DNA from: Chaunax sp. Z400
Taxonomy: Eukaryota; Chordata; Actinopteri; Lophiiformes; Chaunacidae
Assembly: GCA_037577475.1 (NCBI GenBank)
Contig: CM075194.1
Coordinates: forward strand, 26,236,826 to 26,300,825
Length of the DNA stretch: 64,000 nt
Direction: 5' to 3'
Positions 24,651-36,182 of the stretch are shown in pieces; within the stretch, counting starts at the first letter, position 1, and every line of letters starts with the position of its first letter. Below the pieces are notes generated by a model. That model saw only the letters and a program-made list of their open reading frames with translations, was not told where the DNA came from and made no database searches. The position numbers and the translations under genes are program-made.

Positions 24651-25485
24651 AGTACTACTAGAGATGCTAGAGATGGAAGTGTACTGCCCTCAGTGGATGA
24701 TCAGAGAAGTACATTCTTCTATCGAATCGTTTTTTATAAATCTTTTTCACATTTATTACACTATGTGCAAAATTAAGGTCAAGCTCCAGTAAAAATCTAT
24801 TTTGGTATTTACTACAATATATATATACATTAAATCTATCTTTAATGTTTCTGGTGCCACTATGTTGATCATTGAGGTGAGAAGTATCATTTCACCCTCA
24901 ACCTTTAGTCTGTTTTGAGTGTGCCATCTGCATTTTGACATACTTAGTAGTGTGAACACAGTGAGATTCACACTGCTGATAATTAAAACACACTCAGACT
25001 GACCAGGTTGATTATGGAAGTGTGTGATTTGGGACCCAGCATAGAACTGTCATCCAACAGCTGAAACATGGGCCGGATTGGACAGTGGACTTACAACAAC
25101 CTCCATTGAGTTTTGTCATTAAAAAATCAGCTGTATCATATAAACAAATTGATCTATAAATGTTCAAAATTGTGAAATTATATGAATATTTGACAAGAAC
25201 TAATGATGGTTAAATCTTAACTCAGTGAAAAGGGAAAATAATATTAACTCATATTTATATTATATTTTTATGATGGCTTTATGTCCTTCAGGTTACACAG
25301 TGTGAGGGCTTTTCTCATACAATCGATGTTGTAACTAATCAATGACATGTCACTAGAAAATATTTTTTCCTTTTGTCACAGTAATAATTATAATATTTAA
25401 AGGGTTAATATGCAGAAACTAAATATTGTACCACTGCTGAACATTCCACTGCAGAAACGGTGACTCCACTGTACGAATAATGGAC

Positions 25486-25613
25486 AGAAGCGTATCGCAT
25501 TCACTTGAGAAAGAAAAACATTGCCCTGTTTTTCTGAATGAAGGAGATAATTACGTCATGAATTCATAAAAACAGGGCATTTTCTTTGTTAAGTGAATGC
25601 AATACGCTTCCGT
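25486..25613. repeat. 128-bp inverted repeat (MITE-like hairpin) in spacer 1
   Basis: Arms of about 53 bp begin GAAGCGTATCGCATTCACTT on the left and end as its near-complement on the right (AAGTGAATGCAATACGCTTC). The loop is about 20 bp and contains TTACGTCA at 25551-25558, a CRE/ATF-like octamer. It is repeated in the other spacers at 30284-30411, 35083-35210 and 39883-40010. It resembles a non-autonomous DNA transposon; no target duplication is obvious. Confidence 0.75.
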
Positions 25614-26517
25614 AAGAATGGATGAATACTGTAACCAGCAAATAATTATACAGAAGATAAATAGCGACAGTCTAAAGCTGTAATGTGATGGACCCACAGA
25701 GGAAAATATAATCCCAATAATAAAGATTTCTGTAGAAAATAATAAAATACATTTTTTTTTAAATGTGAGGATAGGAGCGCCTCCTGGATTCAGATGAGTT
25801 TATTTGAGATGCTCTTTGGATAGGGATACAAGGAAACCCTTAAAACTATTAAAATGACTTTATTCTCACAGCATGGTCATGTTAGACCTTAAAATGCTAA
25901 ACTCCAATGCACTGTGGCATCGAGCCTTCATCAGGGAGTCAAACAGAGGACCTTTATAGTGGTGACTACCACTGAGAATCCTCCACCTCCACATCGGGTT
26001 GTTGGCCTAGAGAGGATGTAGACACACAATAAACCTCCAACAGATGCCATCATACTGGTCCAAAAAACATTCCAAAAAATCCAACAAAAGAGTAACACAG
26101 AGAACACAAACAATGATGATTACACAGAGGGACTATGTGTTTACAAAAACAGAGTAAAATCTACATCCTGGCTTAGGTCTGGGTATTTAGTAGCCTTTAA
26201 TTTATTAATCCAAAAGGACTGGGAAAAAAAATAGCACATAGCAGCAGGGCACTCAGTGACTTTAGTAGATACATCCATAGTATCACTGGGCTATTTAATT
26301 TAATAGAAGTGTTACACACTAGTGGATTAAACATTACACTGACATTTTTTCCACAAAAACAGCAAAATACATCATAAATATTGTGCTAATTGAAAACTTG
26401 CTAATGTTAGCCTGACTCGGTGATCGCTGGTTCACCTAGCAACAGACATCAAAGCAACATAGATCAAAGGAACAGGCTGTCATTGTCTTTATGACACAAA
26501 ACAAAGGTATAAGACTT

Positions 26518-26523
26518 GTCTGC
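26518..26523 (+). promoter_or_regulatory. Candidate TATA-like box of array copies 2-5
   Basis: TATAAG 66 bp before the start codon of copy 2, conserved at the same distance in copies 3-5. The matching position of copy 1 reads TACAAA (21462-21467). Position fits a TATA box with a short 5' UTR, but no transcript start is known. Confidence 0.3.
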
Positions 26524-26583
26524 TCTCATTTGAGAGTACACTCATCTAAACATTTTTAATTTTAGAAGATTCAACCGTTGAAA

Positions 26584-29159
26584 ATGAACACAACTGATAA
26601 TATTTCACTTTCAAAGACGTCATCGTGGCCGAGCTCAGAAACCGGTGGACTAGGTAAGACTCAATACACTAAACTCTACATTGTGCTGAATACATAGACA
26701 CTGAAAACTGGTCCTTAAATGTAACACAGGACAGAGCAGCTCTGTGTCAAGAAGGGACAATTCTTGTAAACATTGTTGAGAACATACAGTTACTGAAGAC
26801 CACAGTTGGTTTTGACAATAATTTACTCAACCGTCTTAAATCTCTTTTCAAATACATTTTGCTAAATAAATCAATCAGTTGAAAAGGTCATAAAGTCCTC
26901 AGTATTTAATACATTTGTCTTCAAGTTAACACTGACATACAAGGACATTGTTCATGGTTCAGGTGTGCGTTTGTTCGTGTCGTGTTGATTCTTACAGACT
27001 GAACACACAGATTTCACATATTTTATCTCCATGTTTATCATCTTTCCTCACAGTTCCAGTACCAATACCTGAGGTTGAACCTGGTCTAAGTTTCCACAGC
27101 AGCTCTTCTCAATATTCTGTCCTGGAGATCAGTGGTGAAGGCCTCTTCGGTAAAGTGGCCAAGTGTCAAAATGTGGCAACCGGAGAGACCGTGGCTGTGA
27201 AGTTCTTCAAGAATGAACGTCACATAGAGAGAGAGGTAGGTTGTTGGAGTCCGTTTGATGAGTTTCATACTTAGATGTAATATTCTCCATCAGAGTATGT
27301 ACTATGAACGCTTGTCATGTCTCTTTTCTCCCCAGGTGTTCATGTTGGAGGCCATCAGTGTCCTGGATCTGGACAAAACCAACATGTTGAAGTTTCTGGA
27401 GCAGTTTCAAGACCAGGGACTGACCTGTGTAGTGTTTGAGTTGCTGGACAGGAGTCTCCAGGACTGGCTCAGAGAACTTGAGTGGACACCATTGTTTCTG
27501 GAGTCCATCAGGCCGATTGCAAAACAGGTTTGTATTGTTGTAATCTTGAGACAATCAATTTTTCTACATTTCTACTAATTAGCATGGAAAACTGAATCTC
27601 CAATGTGTCCATTCTTGTCTGTCCCTGCAGCTGCTTGTCGCCCTGGACGCCCTGAAGACTGTTGATATCCTGCATACCGACATTAAACCTGACAACATCA
27701 TGTTCGTTAACATGCAGGACCAGCCCCTCAGGGTGAAACTCATTGACTTTGGCGTTGCCCGTCAAGCCGCCGATATTTGCCCTGGTGTGACTGTTCAGCC
27801 CCTTGGATACAGGTATCTTCATCCTTCGAATCCCATCCGTTTATCTAAGAGAGTTTATGTCATTCTTTTAAAGATTGGTCCAGCAGATTTCTCATCTTTG
27901 TCTCTTGTTTTCTCTCCTCAGGGCTCCAGAAGTTCTCCTTGGCCTGCCCCTCACCGCAGCCATCGATGTGTGGGGAGTCGGCTGCGTCCTGGCCTACCTC
28001 TACCTCGGTTGCCACCTCTTCACTTGCAAATCTGAATATCAGATGGTAGGCCAGCTACCTCACACACATGTACACAACCAAGTGGAGATTTTATGCAGAA
28101 GTTCAGCTGATGTGACTCTGTTTTCTTCTTCTGCAGATGAAGATCATAGTAGAAGTTGTGGGTCAGCTGGATGACCACCTGCTCCGTGCTGGGATGTACA
28201 CCCAGCGTTTTTTCCTTGAGGAAGAAGCTGCTGAAGGACCAACATGGAGGCTAAAGGTAGAGTAACCATGTTCTTCTTTGTTTGAGTTGATACAATCATT
28301 TTAGTTAAAGTCTTTTAGAATAGTTCTCATGCATTTTTTGTTTCTTTAGACCCAAGAAGAATACGAAGCAGCCATGGACCTGATAGAAGAAGATCAGATC
28401 ACCAACCCTGACCTGCCCAGCTCTCTGGAAGGCCTGGTTCATGTAAGTACTCTCTGTTGTAGAAGTGAAGACTGAATCAGCTCTGCCTGTCTCTGAGAGG
28501 TATAGGGACTGGATCAACTAAACTGAATCTGTTTCCAAATCCAGATCTATGATAAAGACGATGACGCTGAATTTGAGGACAGGTTGGTCTTTGTAGACCT
28601 CCTGAAGCAGCTGCTCCATGTTGACCCGGATCAGAGAATCTCTGCCCGAGAAGCTCTGCAGCATCCATTTATCACCATGGAGCACCTCACAAAGAACCCT
28701 GACAGCGGAGCCTAGTAAGTGACTGTGTGTCTGGTAGTAGATCACGTATGGTTGGGTGGACTGATGGTTTGATTGATTGATTCACTAACTGATTGTCATT
28801 CTTGTTCCAGTCTGGCCATCTCCCAAGCCTCCATGAACGAACCCTGGAACTGTGATGGAGATGTAGCTCCAGTCTCACATCATGATAATCCAGATGTCTG
28901 TTCCCCTGATGGAGCTCAGGATAAAGACACTCATGGAGATGAAGCAGCTGCTGGGCCATCTGATGGAGGAGAAGATCAACAGTCCAATGATGACATTTTG
29001 GCTGCCGGGTCTTCAGAAGGGGCTGAACCTCCAGGTTTTGCCCCTGATGTGTCAGCCTCCTCTAGTCGACCAAAAAAGATTCTCCACAGGATTCGTCGAT
29101 TCTTTAAATGGATCACGACTCCATTTTGTTGCTGTTTGCATCCCAGTGTGGAGGACTAA
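26584..29159 (+). CDS. HIPK-like Ser/Thr protein kinase, array copy 2, 9 exons, 493 aa
   Basis: Exons: 26584-26653, 27054-27235, 27336-27527, 27631-27812, 27922-28045, 28137-28256, 28350-28442, 28545-28714, 28811-29159. Exons 2-9 sit exactly 5105 bp downstream of those of copy 1, so introns also match in length. The catalytic set is complete (K73, E84, D165, N170, D187). HTD replaces the HAD usual in HIPKs. Thr202 occupies the HIPK activation-loop Tyr position, and Pro199 is retained. Exon 1 encodes a Ser/Thr-rich N-terminus different from that of copy 1 at 11 of 23 residues. The terminal basic-plus-CCC module is intact. AATAAA at 29193-29198. A TATAAG at 26518-26523 lies 66 bp before the ATG. 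The predicted protein appears identical to that of copy 3. Confidence 0.9.
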
Positions 29160-31383
29160 TTGTGTTTTTGACACTTGTCATGTAAAATGATGAATAAAGT
29201 TGGTGTAAAATGATGTATATATCTCATGAAAAGTTATTATATTTCAATGTAAAATCATTTATATATCTTGTCTAAGATGATGAATACAGTAATCTAAAAT
29301 ATGTACATAAATAGATAGTCAAATACAATAATAACATTTTATTTGGCAACCCAAATTAAATCTCCTGCGACCCACCTGTGGGTCACGACCCAGACCTTGG
29401 GAACCACTGTTCTAGCGTGTAGTAGTACTACTGTACTACTCCAGTAGTAGTACTACTAGAGATGCTAGAGATGGAAGTGTACTGCCCTCAGTGGATGATC
29501 AGAGAAGTACATTCTTCTATCGAATCGTTTTTTATAAATCTTTTTCACATTTATTACACTATGTGCAAAATTAAAGTCAAGCTCCAGTAAAAGTCTATTT
29601 TGGTATTTACTACAATATATATATACATTAAATCTATCTTTAATGTTTCTGGTGCCACTATGTTGATCATTGAGGTGAGAAGTATCATTTCACCCTCAAC
29701 CTTTAGTCTGTTTTGAGTGTGCCATCTGCATTTTGACATACTTAGTAGTGTGAACACAGTGAGATTCACACTGCTGATAATTAAAACACACTCAGACTGA
29801 CCAGGTTGATTATGGAAGTGTGTGATTTGGGACCCAGCATAGAACTGTCATCCAACAGCTGAAACATGGGCCGGATTGGACAGTGGACTTACAACAACCT
29901 CCATTGAGTTTTGTCATTAAAAAATCAGCTGTATCATATAAACAAATTGATCTATAAATGTTCAAAATTGTGAAATTATATGAATATTTGACAAGAACTA
30001 ATGATGGTTAAATCTTAACTCAGTGAAAAGGGAAAATAATATTAACTCATATTTATATTATATTTTTATGATGGCTTTATGTCCTTCAGGTTACACAGTG
30101 TGAGGGCTTTTCTCATACAATCGATGTTGTAACTAATCAATGACATGTCACTAGAGAATATTTTCTCTTTTTGTCACAGTAATAATTATAATATTTAAAG
30201 GGTTAATATGCAGAAACTAAATATTGTACCACTGCTGAACATTCCACTGCAGAAATGGTGACTCCACTGTACGAATAATGGACAGAAGCGTATCGCATTC
30301 ACTTGAGAAAAAAAAACCATTGCCCTGTTTTTCTGAATGAAGGAGATAATTACGTCATGAATTCATAAAAACAGGGCATTTTCTTTGTTAAGTGAATGCA
30401 ATACGCTTCCGTAAGAATGGATGAATACTGTAACCAGCAAATAATTATACAGAAGATAAATAGCGACAGTCTAAAGCTGTAATGTGATGGACCCACAGAG
30501 GAAAATATAATCCCAATAATAAAGATTTCTGTAGAAAATAATAAAATACATTTTTTTTTTATTTGTGAGGATAGGAGCGCCTCCTGGATTCAGATGAGTT
30601 TATTTGAGATGCTGTTTGGATAGGGATACAAGGAAACCCTTAAAACTATTAAAATGACTTTATTCTCACAGCATGGTCATGTTAGACCTTAAAATGCTAA
30701 ACTCCAATGCACTGTGGCATCGAGCCTTCATCAGGGAGTCAAACAGAGGACCTTTATAGTGGTGACTACCACTGAGAATCCTCCACCTCCCCATCGGGTT
30801 GTTGGCCTAGAGAGGATGTAGACACACAATAAACCTCCAACAGATGACATCATACTGGTCCAAAAAACATTCCAAAAAATCCAACAAAAGAGTAACAGAG
30901 AGAACACAAACAATGATGATTACACAGAGGGACTATGTGTTTACAAAAACAGAGTAAAATCTACATCCTGGTTTAGGTCTGGGTGTTTAGTAGCCTTTAA
31001 TTTATTAATCCAAAAGGACTGGGAAAAAAAATAGCACATAGCAGCAGGGCACTCAGTGACTTTAGTAGATACATCCATAGTATCACTGGGCTATTTAATT
31101 TATTAGAAGTGTTACACACTAGTGGATTAAACATTACACTGACATTTTTTCCACAAAACCAGCAAAATACATCATAAATATTGTGCTAATTGAAAACTTG
31201 CTAATGTTAGCATGACTCTGTGATCGCTGGTTTACCTAGCAACAGACATCAAAGCAACATAGATCAAAGGAACAGGCTGTCATTGTCTTTATGACACAAA
31301 ACAAAGGTATAAGACTTGTCTGCTCTCATTTGAGAGTACACTCATCTAAACATTTTTAATTTTAGAAGATTCAACCGTTGAAA
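29160..31383 (+). repeat. Intergenic spacer 2 of the kinase array
   Basis: 2224 bp, same content as spacer 1 except that the 37-bp minisatellite is reduced to one partial unit at about 29412-29460, which accounts for the roughly 305-bp size difference. The inverted repeat lies at 30284-30411. Confidence 0.85.
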
Positions 31384-33959
31384 ATGAACACAACTGATAA
31401 TATTTCACTTTCAAAGACGTCATCGTGGCCGAGCTCAGAAACCGGTGGACTAGGTAAGACTCAATACACTAAACTCTACATTGTGCTGAATACATAGACA
31501 CTGAAAACTGGTCCTTAAATGTAACACAGGACAGAGCAGCTCTGTGTCAAGAAGGGACAATTCTTGTAAACATTGTTGAGAACATACAGTTACTGAAGAC
31601 CACAGTTGGTTTTGACAATAATTTACTCAACCGTCTTAAATCTCTTTTCAAATACATTTTGCTAAATAAATCAATCAGTTGAAAAGGTCATAAAGTCCTC
31701 AGTATTTAATACATTTGTCTTCAAGTTAACACTGACATACAAGGACATTGTTCATGGTTCAGGTGTGCGTTTGTTCGTGTCGTGTTGATTCTTACAGACT
31801 GAACACACAGATTTCACATATTTTATCTCCATGTTTATCATCTTTCCTCACAGTTCCAGTACCAATACCTGAGGTTGAACCTGGTCTAAGTTTCCACAGC
31901 AGCTCTTCTCAATATTCTGTCCTGGAGATCAGTGGTGAAGGCCTCTTCGGTAAAGTGGCCAAGTGTCAAAATGTGGCAACCGGAGAGACCGTGGCTGTGA
32001 AGTTCTTCAAGAATGAACGTCACATAGAGAGAGAGGTAGGTTGTTGGAGTCCGTTTGATGAGTTTCATACTTAGATGTAATATTCTCCATCAGAGTATGT
32101 ACTATGAACGCTTGTCATGTCTCTTTTCTCCCCAGGTGTTCATGTTGGAGGCCATCAGTGTCCTGGATCTGGACAAAACCAACATGTTGAAGTTTCTGGA
32201 GCAGTTTCAAGACCAGGGACTGACCTGTGTAGTGTTTGAGTTGCTGGACAGGAGTCTCCAGGACTGGCTCAGAGAACTTGAGTGGACACCATTGTTTCTG
32301 GAGTCCATCAGGCCGATTGCAAAACAGGTTTGTATTGTTGTAATCTTGAGACAATCAATTTTTCTACATTTCTACTAATTAGCATGGAAAACTGAATCTC
32401 CAATGTGTCCATTCTTGTCTGTCCCTGCAGCTGCTTGTCGCCCTGGACGCCCTGAAGACTGTTGATATCCTGCATACCGACATTAAACCTGACAACATCA
32501 TGTTCGTTAACATGCAGGACCAGCCCCTCAGGGTGAAACTCATTGACTTTGGCGTTGCCCGTCAAGCCGCCGATATTTGCCCTGGTGTGACTGTTCAGCC
32601 CCTTGGATACAGGTATCTTCATCCTTCGAATCCCATCCGTTTATCTAAGAGAGTTTATGTCATTCTTTTAAAGATTGGTCCAGCAGATTTCTCATCTTTG
32701 TCTCTTGTTTTCTCTCCTCAGGGCTCCAGAAGTTCTCCTTGGCCTGCCCCTCACCGCAGCCATCGATGTGTGGGGAGTCGGCTGCGTCCTGGCCTACCTC
32801 TACCTCGGTTGCCACCTCTTCACTTGCAAATCTGAATATCAGATGGTAGGCCAGCTACCTCACACACATGTACACAACCAAGTGGAGATTTTATGCAGAA
32901 GTTCAGCTGATGTGACTCTGTTTTCTTCTTCTGCAGATGAAGATCATAGTAGAAGTTGTGGGTCAGCTGGATGACCACCTGCTCCGTGCTGGGATGTACA
33001 CCCAGCGTTTTTTCCTTGAGGAAGAAGCTGCTGAAGGACCAACATGGAGGCTAAAGGTAGAGTAACCATGTTCTTCTTTGTTTGAGTTGATACAATCATT
33101 TTAGTTAAAGTCTTTTAGAATAGTTCTCATGCATTTTTTGTTTCTTTAGACCCAAGAAGAATACGAAGCAGCCATGGACCTGATAGAAGAAGATCAGATC
33201 ACCAACCCTGACCTGCCCAGCTCTCTGGAAGGCCTGGTTCATGTAAGTACTCTCTGTTGTAGAAGTGAAGACTGAATCAGCTCTGCCTGTCTCTGAGAGG
33301 TATAGGGACTGGATCAACTAAACTGAATCTGTTTCCAAATCCAGATCTATGATAAAGACGATGACGCTGAATTTGAGGACAGGTTGGTCTTTGTAGACCT
33401 CCTGAAGCAGCTGCTCCATGTTGACCCGGATCAGAGAATCTCTGCCCGAGAAGCTCTGCAGCATCCATTTATCACCATGGAGCACCTCACAAAGAACCCT
33501 GACAGCGGAGCCTAGTAAGTGACTGTGTGTCTGGTAGTAGATCACGTATGGTTGGGTGGACTGATGGTTTGATTGATTGATTCACTAACTGATTGTCATT
33601 CTTGTTCCAGTCTGGCCATCTCCCAAGCCTCCATGAACGAACCCTGGAACTGTGATGGAGATGTAGCTCCAGTCTCACATCATGATAATCCAGATGTCTG
33701 TTCCCCTGATGGAGCTCAGGATAAAGACACTCATGGAGATGAAGCAGCTGCTGGGCCATCTGATGGAGGAGAAGATCAACAGTCCAATGATGACATTTTG
33801 GCTGCCGGGTCTTCAGAAGGGGCTGAACCTCCAGGTTTTGCCCCTGATGTGTCAGCCTCCTCTAGTCGACCAAAAAAGATTCTCCACAGGATTCGTCGAT
33901 TCTTTAAATGGATCACGACTCCATTTTGTTGCTGTTTGCATCCCAGTGTGGAGGACTAA
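31384..33959 (+). CDS. HIPK-like Ser/Thr protein kinase, array copy 3, 9 exons, 493 aa
   Basis: Exons: 31384-31453, 31854-32035, 32136-32327, 32431-32612, 32722-32845, 32937-33056, 33150-33242, 33345-33514, 33611-33959. Every exon lies exactly 4800 bp after its counterpart in copy 2, and by eye the coding sequence is identical to copy 2. All kinase motifs, GT-AG sites, stop and polyadenylation signal (33993-33998) are intact, so nothing marks it as a pseudogene. Two genes encoding the same protein suggest either a dosage role or very recent duplication. Short-read expression data would not separate them. Confidence 0.9.
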
Positions 33960-36182
33960 TTGTGTTTTTGACACTTGTCATGTAAAATGATGAATAAAGT
34001 TGGTGTATAATGATGTATATATCTCATGAAAAGTTATTATATTTCAATGTAAAATCATTTATATATCTTGTCTAAGATGATGAATACAGTAATCTAAAAT
34101 ATGTACATAAATAGATAGTCATTACAATAATAACATTTTATTTGGCAACCCAAATTAAATCTCCTGCGACCCACCTGTGGGTCACGACCCAGACCTTGGG
34201 AACCACTGTTCTAGCGTGTAGTAGTACTACTGTACTACTCCAGTAGTAGTACTACTAGAGATGCTAGAGATGGAAGTGTACTGCCCTCAGTGGATGATCA
34301 GAGAAGTACATTCTTCTATCGAATCGTTTTTTATAAATCTTTTTCACATTTATTACACTATGTGCAAAATTAAAGTCAAGCTCCAGTAAAAGTCTATTTT
34401 GGTATTTACTACAATATATATATACATTAAATCTATCTTTAATGTTTCTGGTGCCACTATGTTGATCATTGAGGTGAGAAGTATCATTTCACCCTCAACC
34501 TTTAGTCTGTTTTGAGTGTGCCATCTGCATGATGACATACTTAGTAGTGTGAACACACTGAGATTCACACTGCTGATAATTAAAACACACTCAAACTGTC
34601 CAGGTTGATTATGGAAGTGTGTGATTTGGGACCCAGCATAGAACTGTCATCCAACAGCTGAAACATGGGCCGGATTGGACAGTGGACTTACAACAACCTC
34701 CATTGAGTTTTGTCATTAAAAAATCAGCTGTATCATATAAACAAATTGATCTATAAATGTTCAAAATTGTGAAATTATATGAATATTTGACAAGAACTAA
34801 TGATGGTTAAATCTTAACTCAGTGAAAAGGGAAAATAATATTAACTCATATTTATATTATATTTTTATAATGGCTTTATGTCCTTCAGGTTACACAGTGT
34901 GAGGGCTTTTCTCATACAATCGATGTTGTAACTAATCAATGACATGTCACTAGAGAATATTTTCTCTTTTTGTCACAGTAATAATTATAATATTTAAAGG
35001 GTTAATATGCAGAAACTAAATATTGTACCACTGCTGAACATTCCACTGCAGAAACGGTGACTCCACTGTACGAATAATGGACAGAAGCGTATCGCATTCA
35101 CTTGAGAAAAAAAAACCATTGCCCTGTTTTTCTGAATGAAGGAGATAATTACGTCATGAATTCATAAAAACAGGGCATTTTCTTTGTTAAGTGAATGCAA
35201 TACGCTTCCGTAAGAATGGATGAATACTGTAACCAGCAAATAATTATACAGAAGATAAATAGCGACAGTCTAAAGCTGTAATGTGATGGACCCACAGAGG
35301 AAAATATAATCCCAATAATAAAGATTTCTGTAGAAAATAATAAAATACATTTTTTTTTTAAATGTGAGGATAGGAGCGCCTCCTGGATTCAGATGAGTTT
35401 ATTTGAGATGCTGTTTGGATAGGGATACAAGGAAACCCTTAAAACTATTAAAATGGCTTTATTCTCACAGCATGGTCATGTTAGACCTTAAAATGCTAAA
35501 CTCCAATGCACTGTGGCATCGAGCCTTCATCAGGGAGTCAAACAGAGGACCTTTATAGTGGTGACTACCACTGAGAATCCTCCACCTCCCCATCGGGTTG
35601 TTGGCCTAGAGAGGATGTAGACACACAATAAACCTCCAACAGATGACATCATACTGGTCCAAAAAACATTCCAAAAAATCCAACAAAAGAGTAACACAGA
35701 GAACACAAACAATGATGATTACACAGAGGGACTATGTGTTTACAAAAACAGAGTAAAATCTACATCCTGGTTTAGGTCTGGGTGTTTAGTAGCCTTTAAT
35801 TTATTAATCCAAAAGGACTGGGAAAAAAAATAGCACATAGCAGCACGGCACTCAGTGACTTTAGTAGATACATCCATAGTATCACTGGGCTATTTAATTT
35901 ATTAGAAGTGTTACACACTAGTGGATTAAACATTACACTGACATTTTTTCCACAAAACCAGCAAAATACATCATAAATATTGTGCTAATTGAAAACTTGC
36001 TAATGTTAGCATGACTCTGTGATCGCTGGTTTACCTAGCAACAGACATCAAAGCAACATAGATCAAAGGAACAGGCTGTCATTGTCTTTATGACACAAAA
36101 CAAAGGTATAAGACTTGTCTGCTCTCATTTGAGAGTACACTCATCTAAACATTTTTAATTTTAGAAGATTCAACCGTTGAAA
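33960..36182 (+). repeat. Intergenic spacer 3 of the kinase array
   Basis: 2223 bp. Like spacer 2, with a 1-bp net deletion near 34121 and a private GATGACATAC variant near 34530. The inverted repeat lies at 35083-35210. Confidence 0.85.

Larger units (their letters stand above)
24055..26583 (+). repeat. Intergenic spacer 1 of the kinase array
   Basis: 2529 bp between copies 1 and 2. In order it holds the copy 1 polyadenylation signal, a hAT-like terminal fragment (about 24232-24303), a 37-bp minisatellite (24306-24650), a fragment of the TGTCCCAAATC-type TIR element (about 24935-25040), a 128-bp inverted repeat (25486-25613), a stretch without recognisable features, and the upstream region of copy 2. 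No host gene is seen; a 60-codon minus-strand frame at 25931-26113 has no family resemblance. Confidence 0.85.

Noticed and set aside
25931..26113. 60-codon hydrophobic minus-strand frame in each spacer
   Set aside because: Short, with no family resemblance or promoter; conserved only because the spacer is duplicated.
26517..26565. Possible 5' UTR intron (GT...TTTTAG) before copy 2
   Set aside because: Only 49 bp, too short for a typical vertebrate intron, and copy 1 lacks the acceptor.
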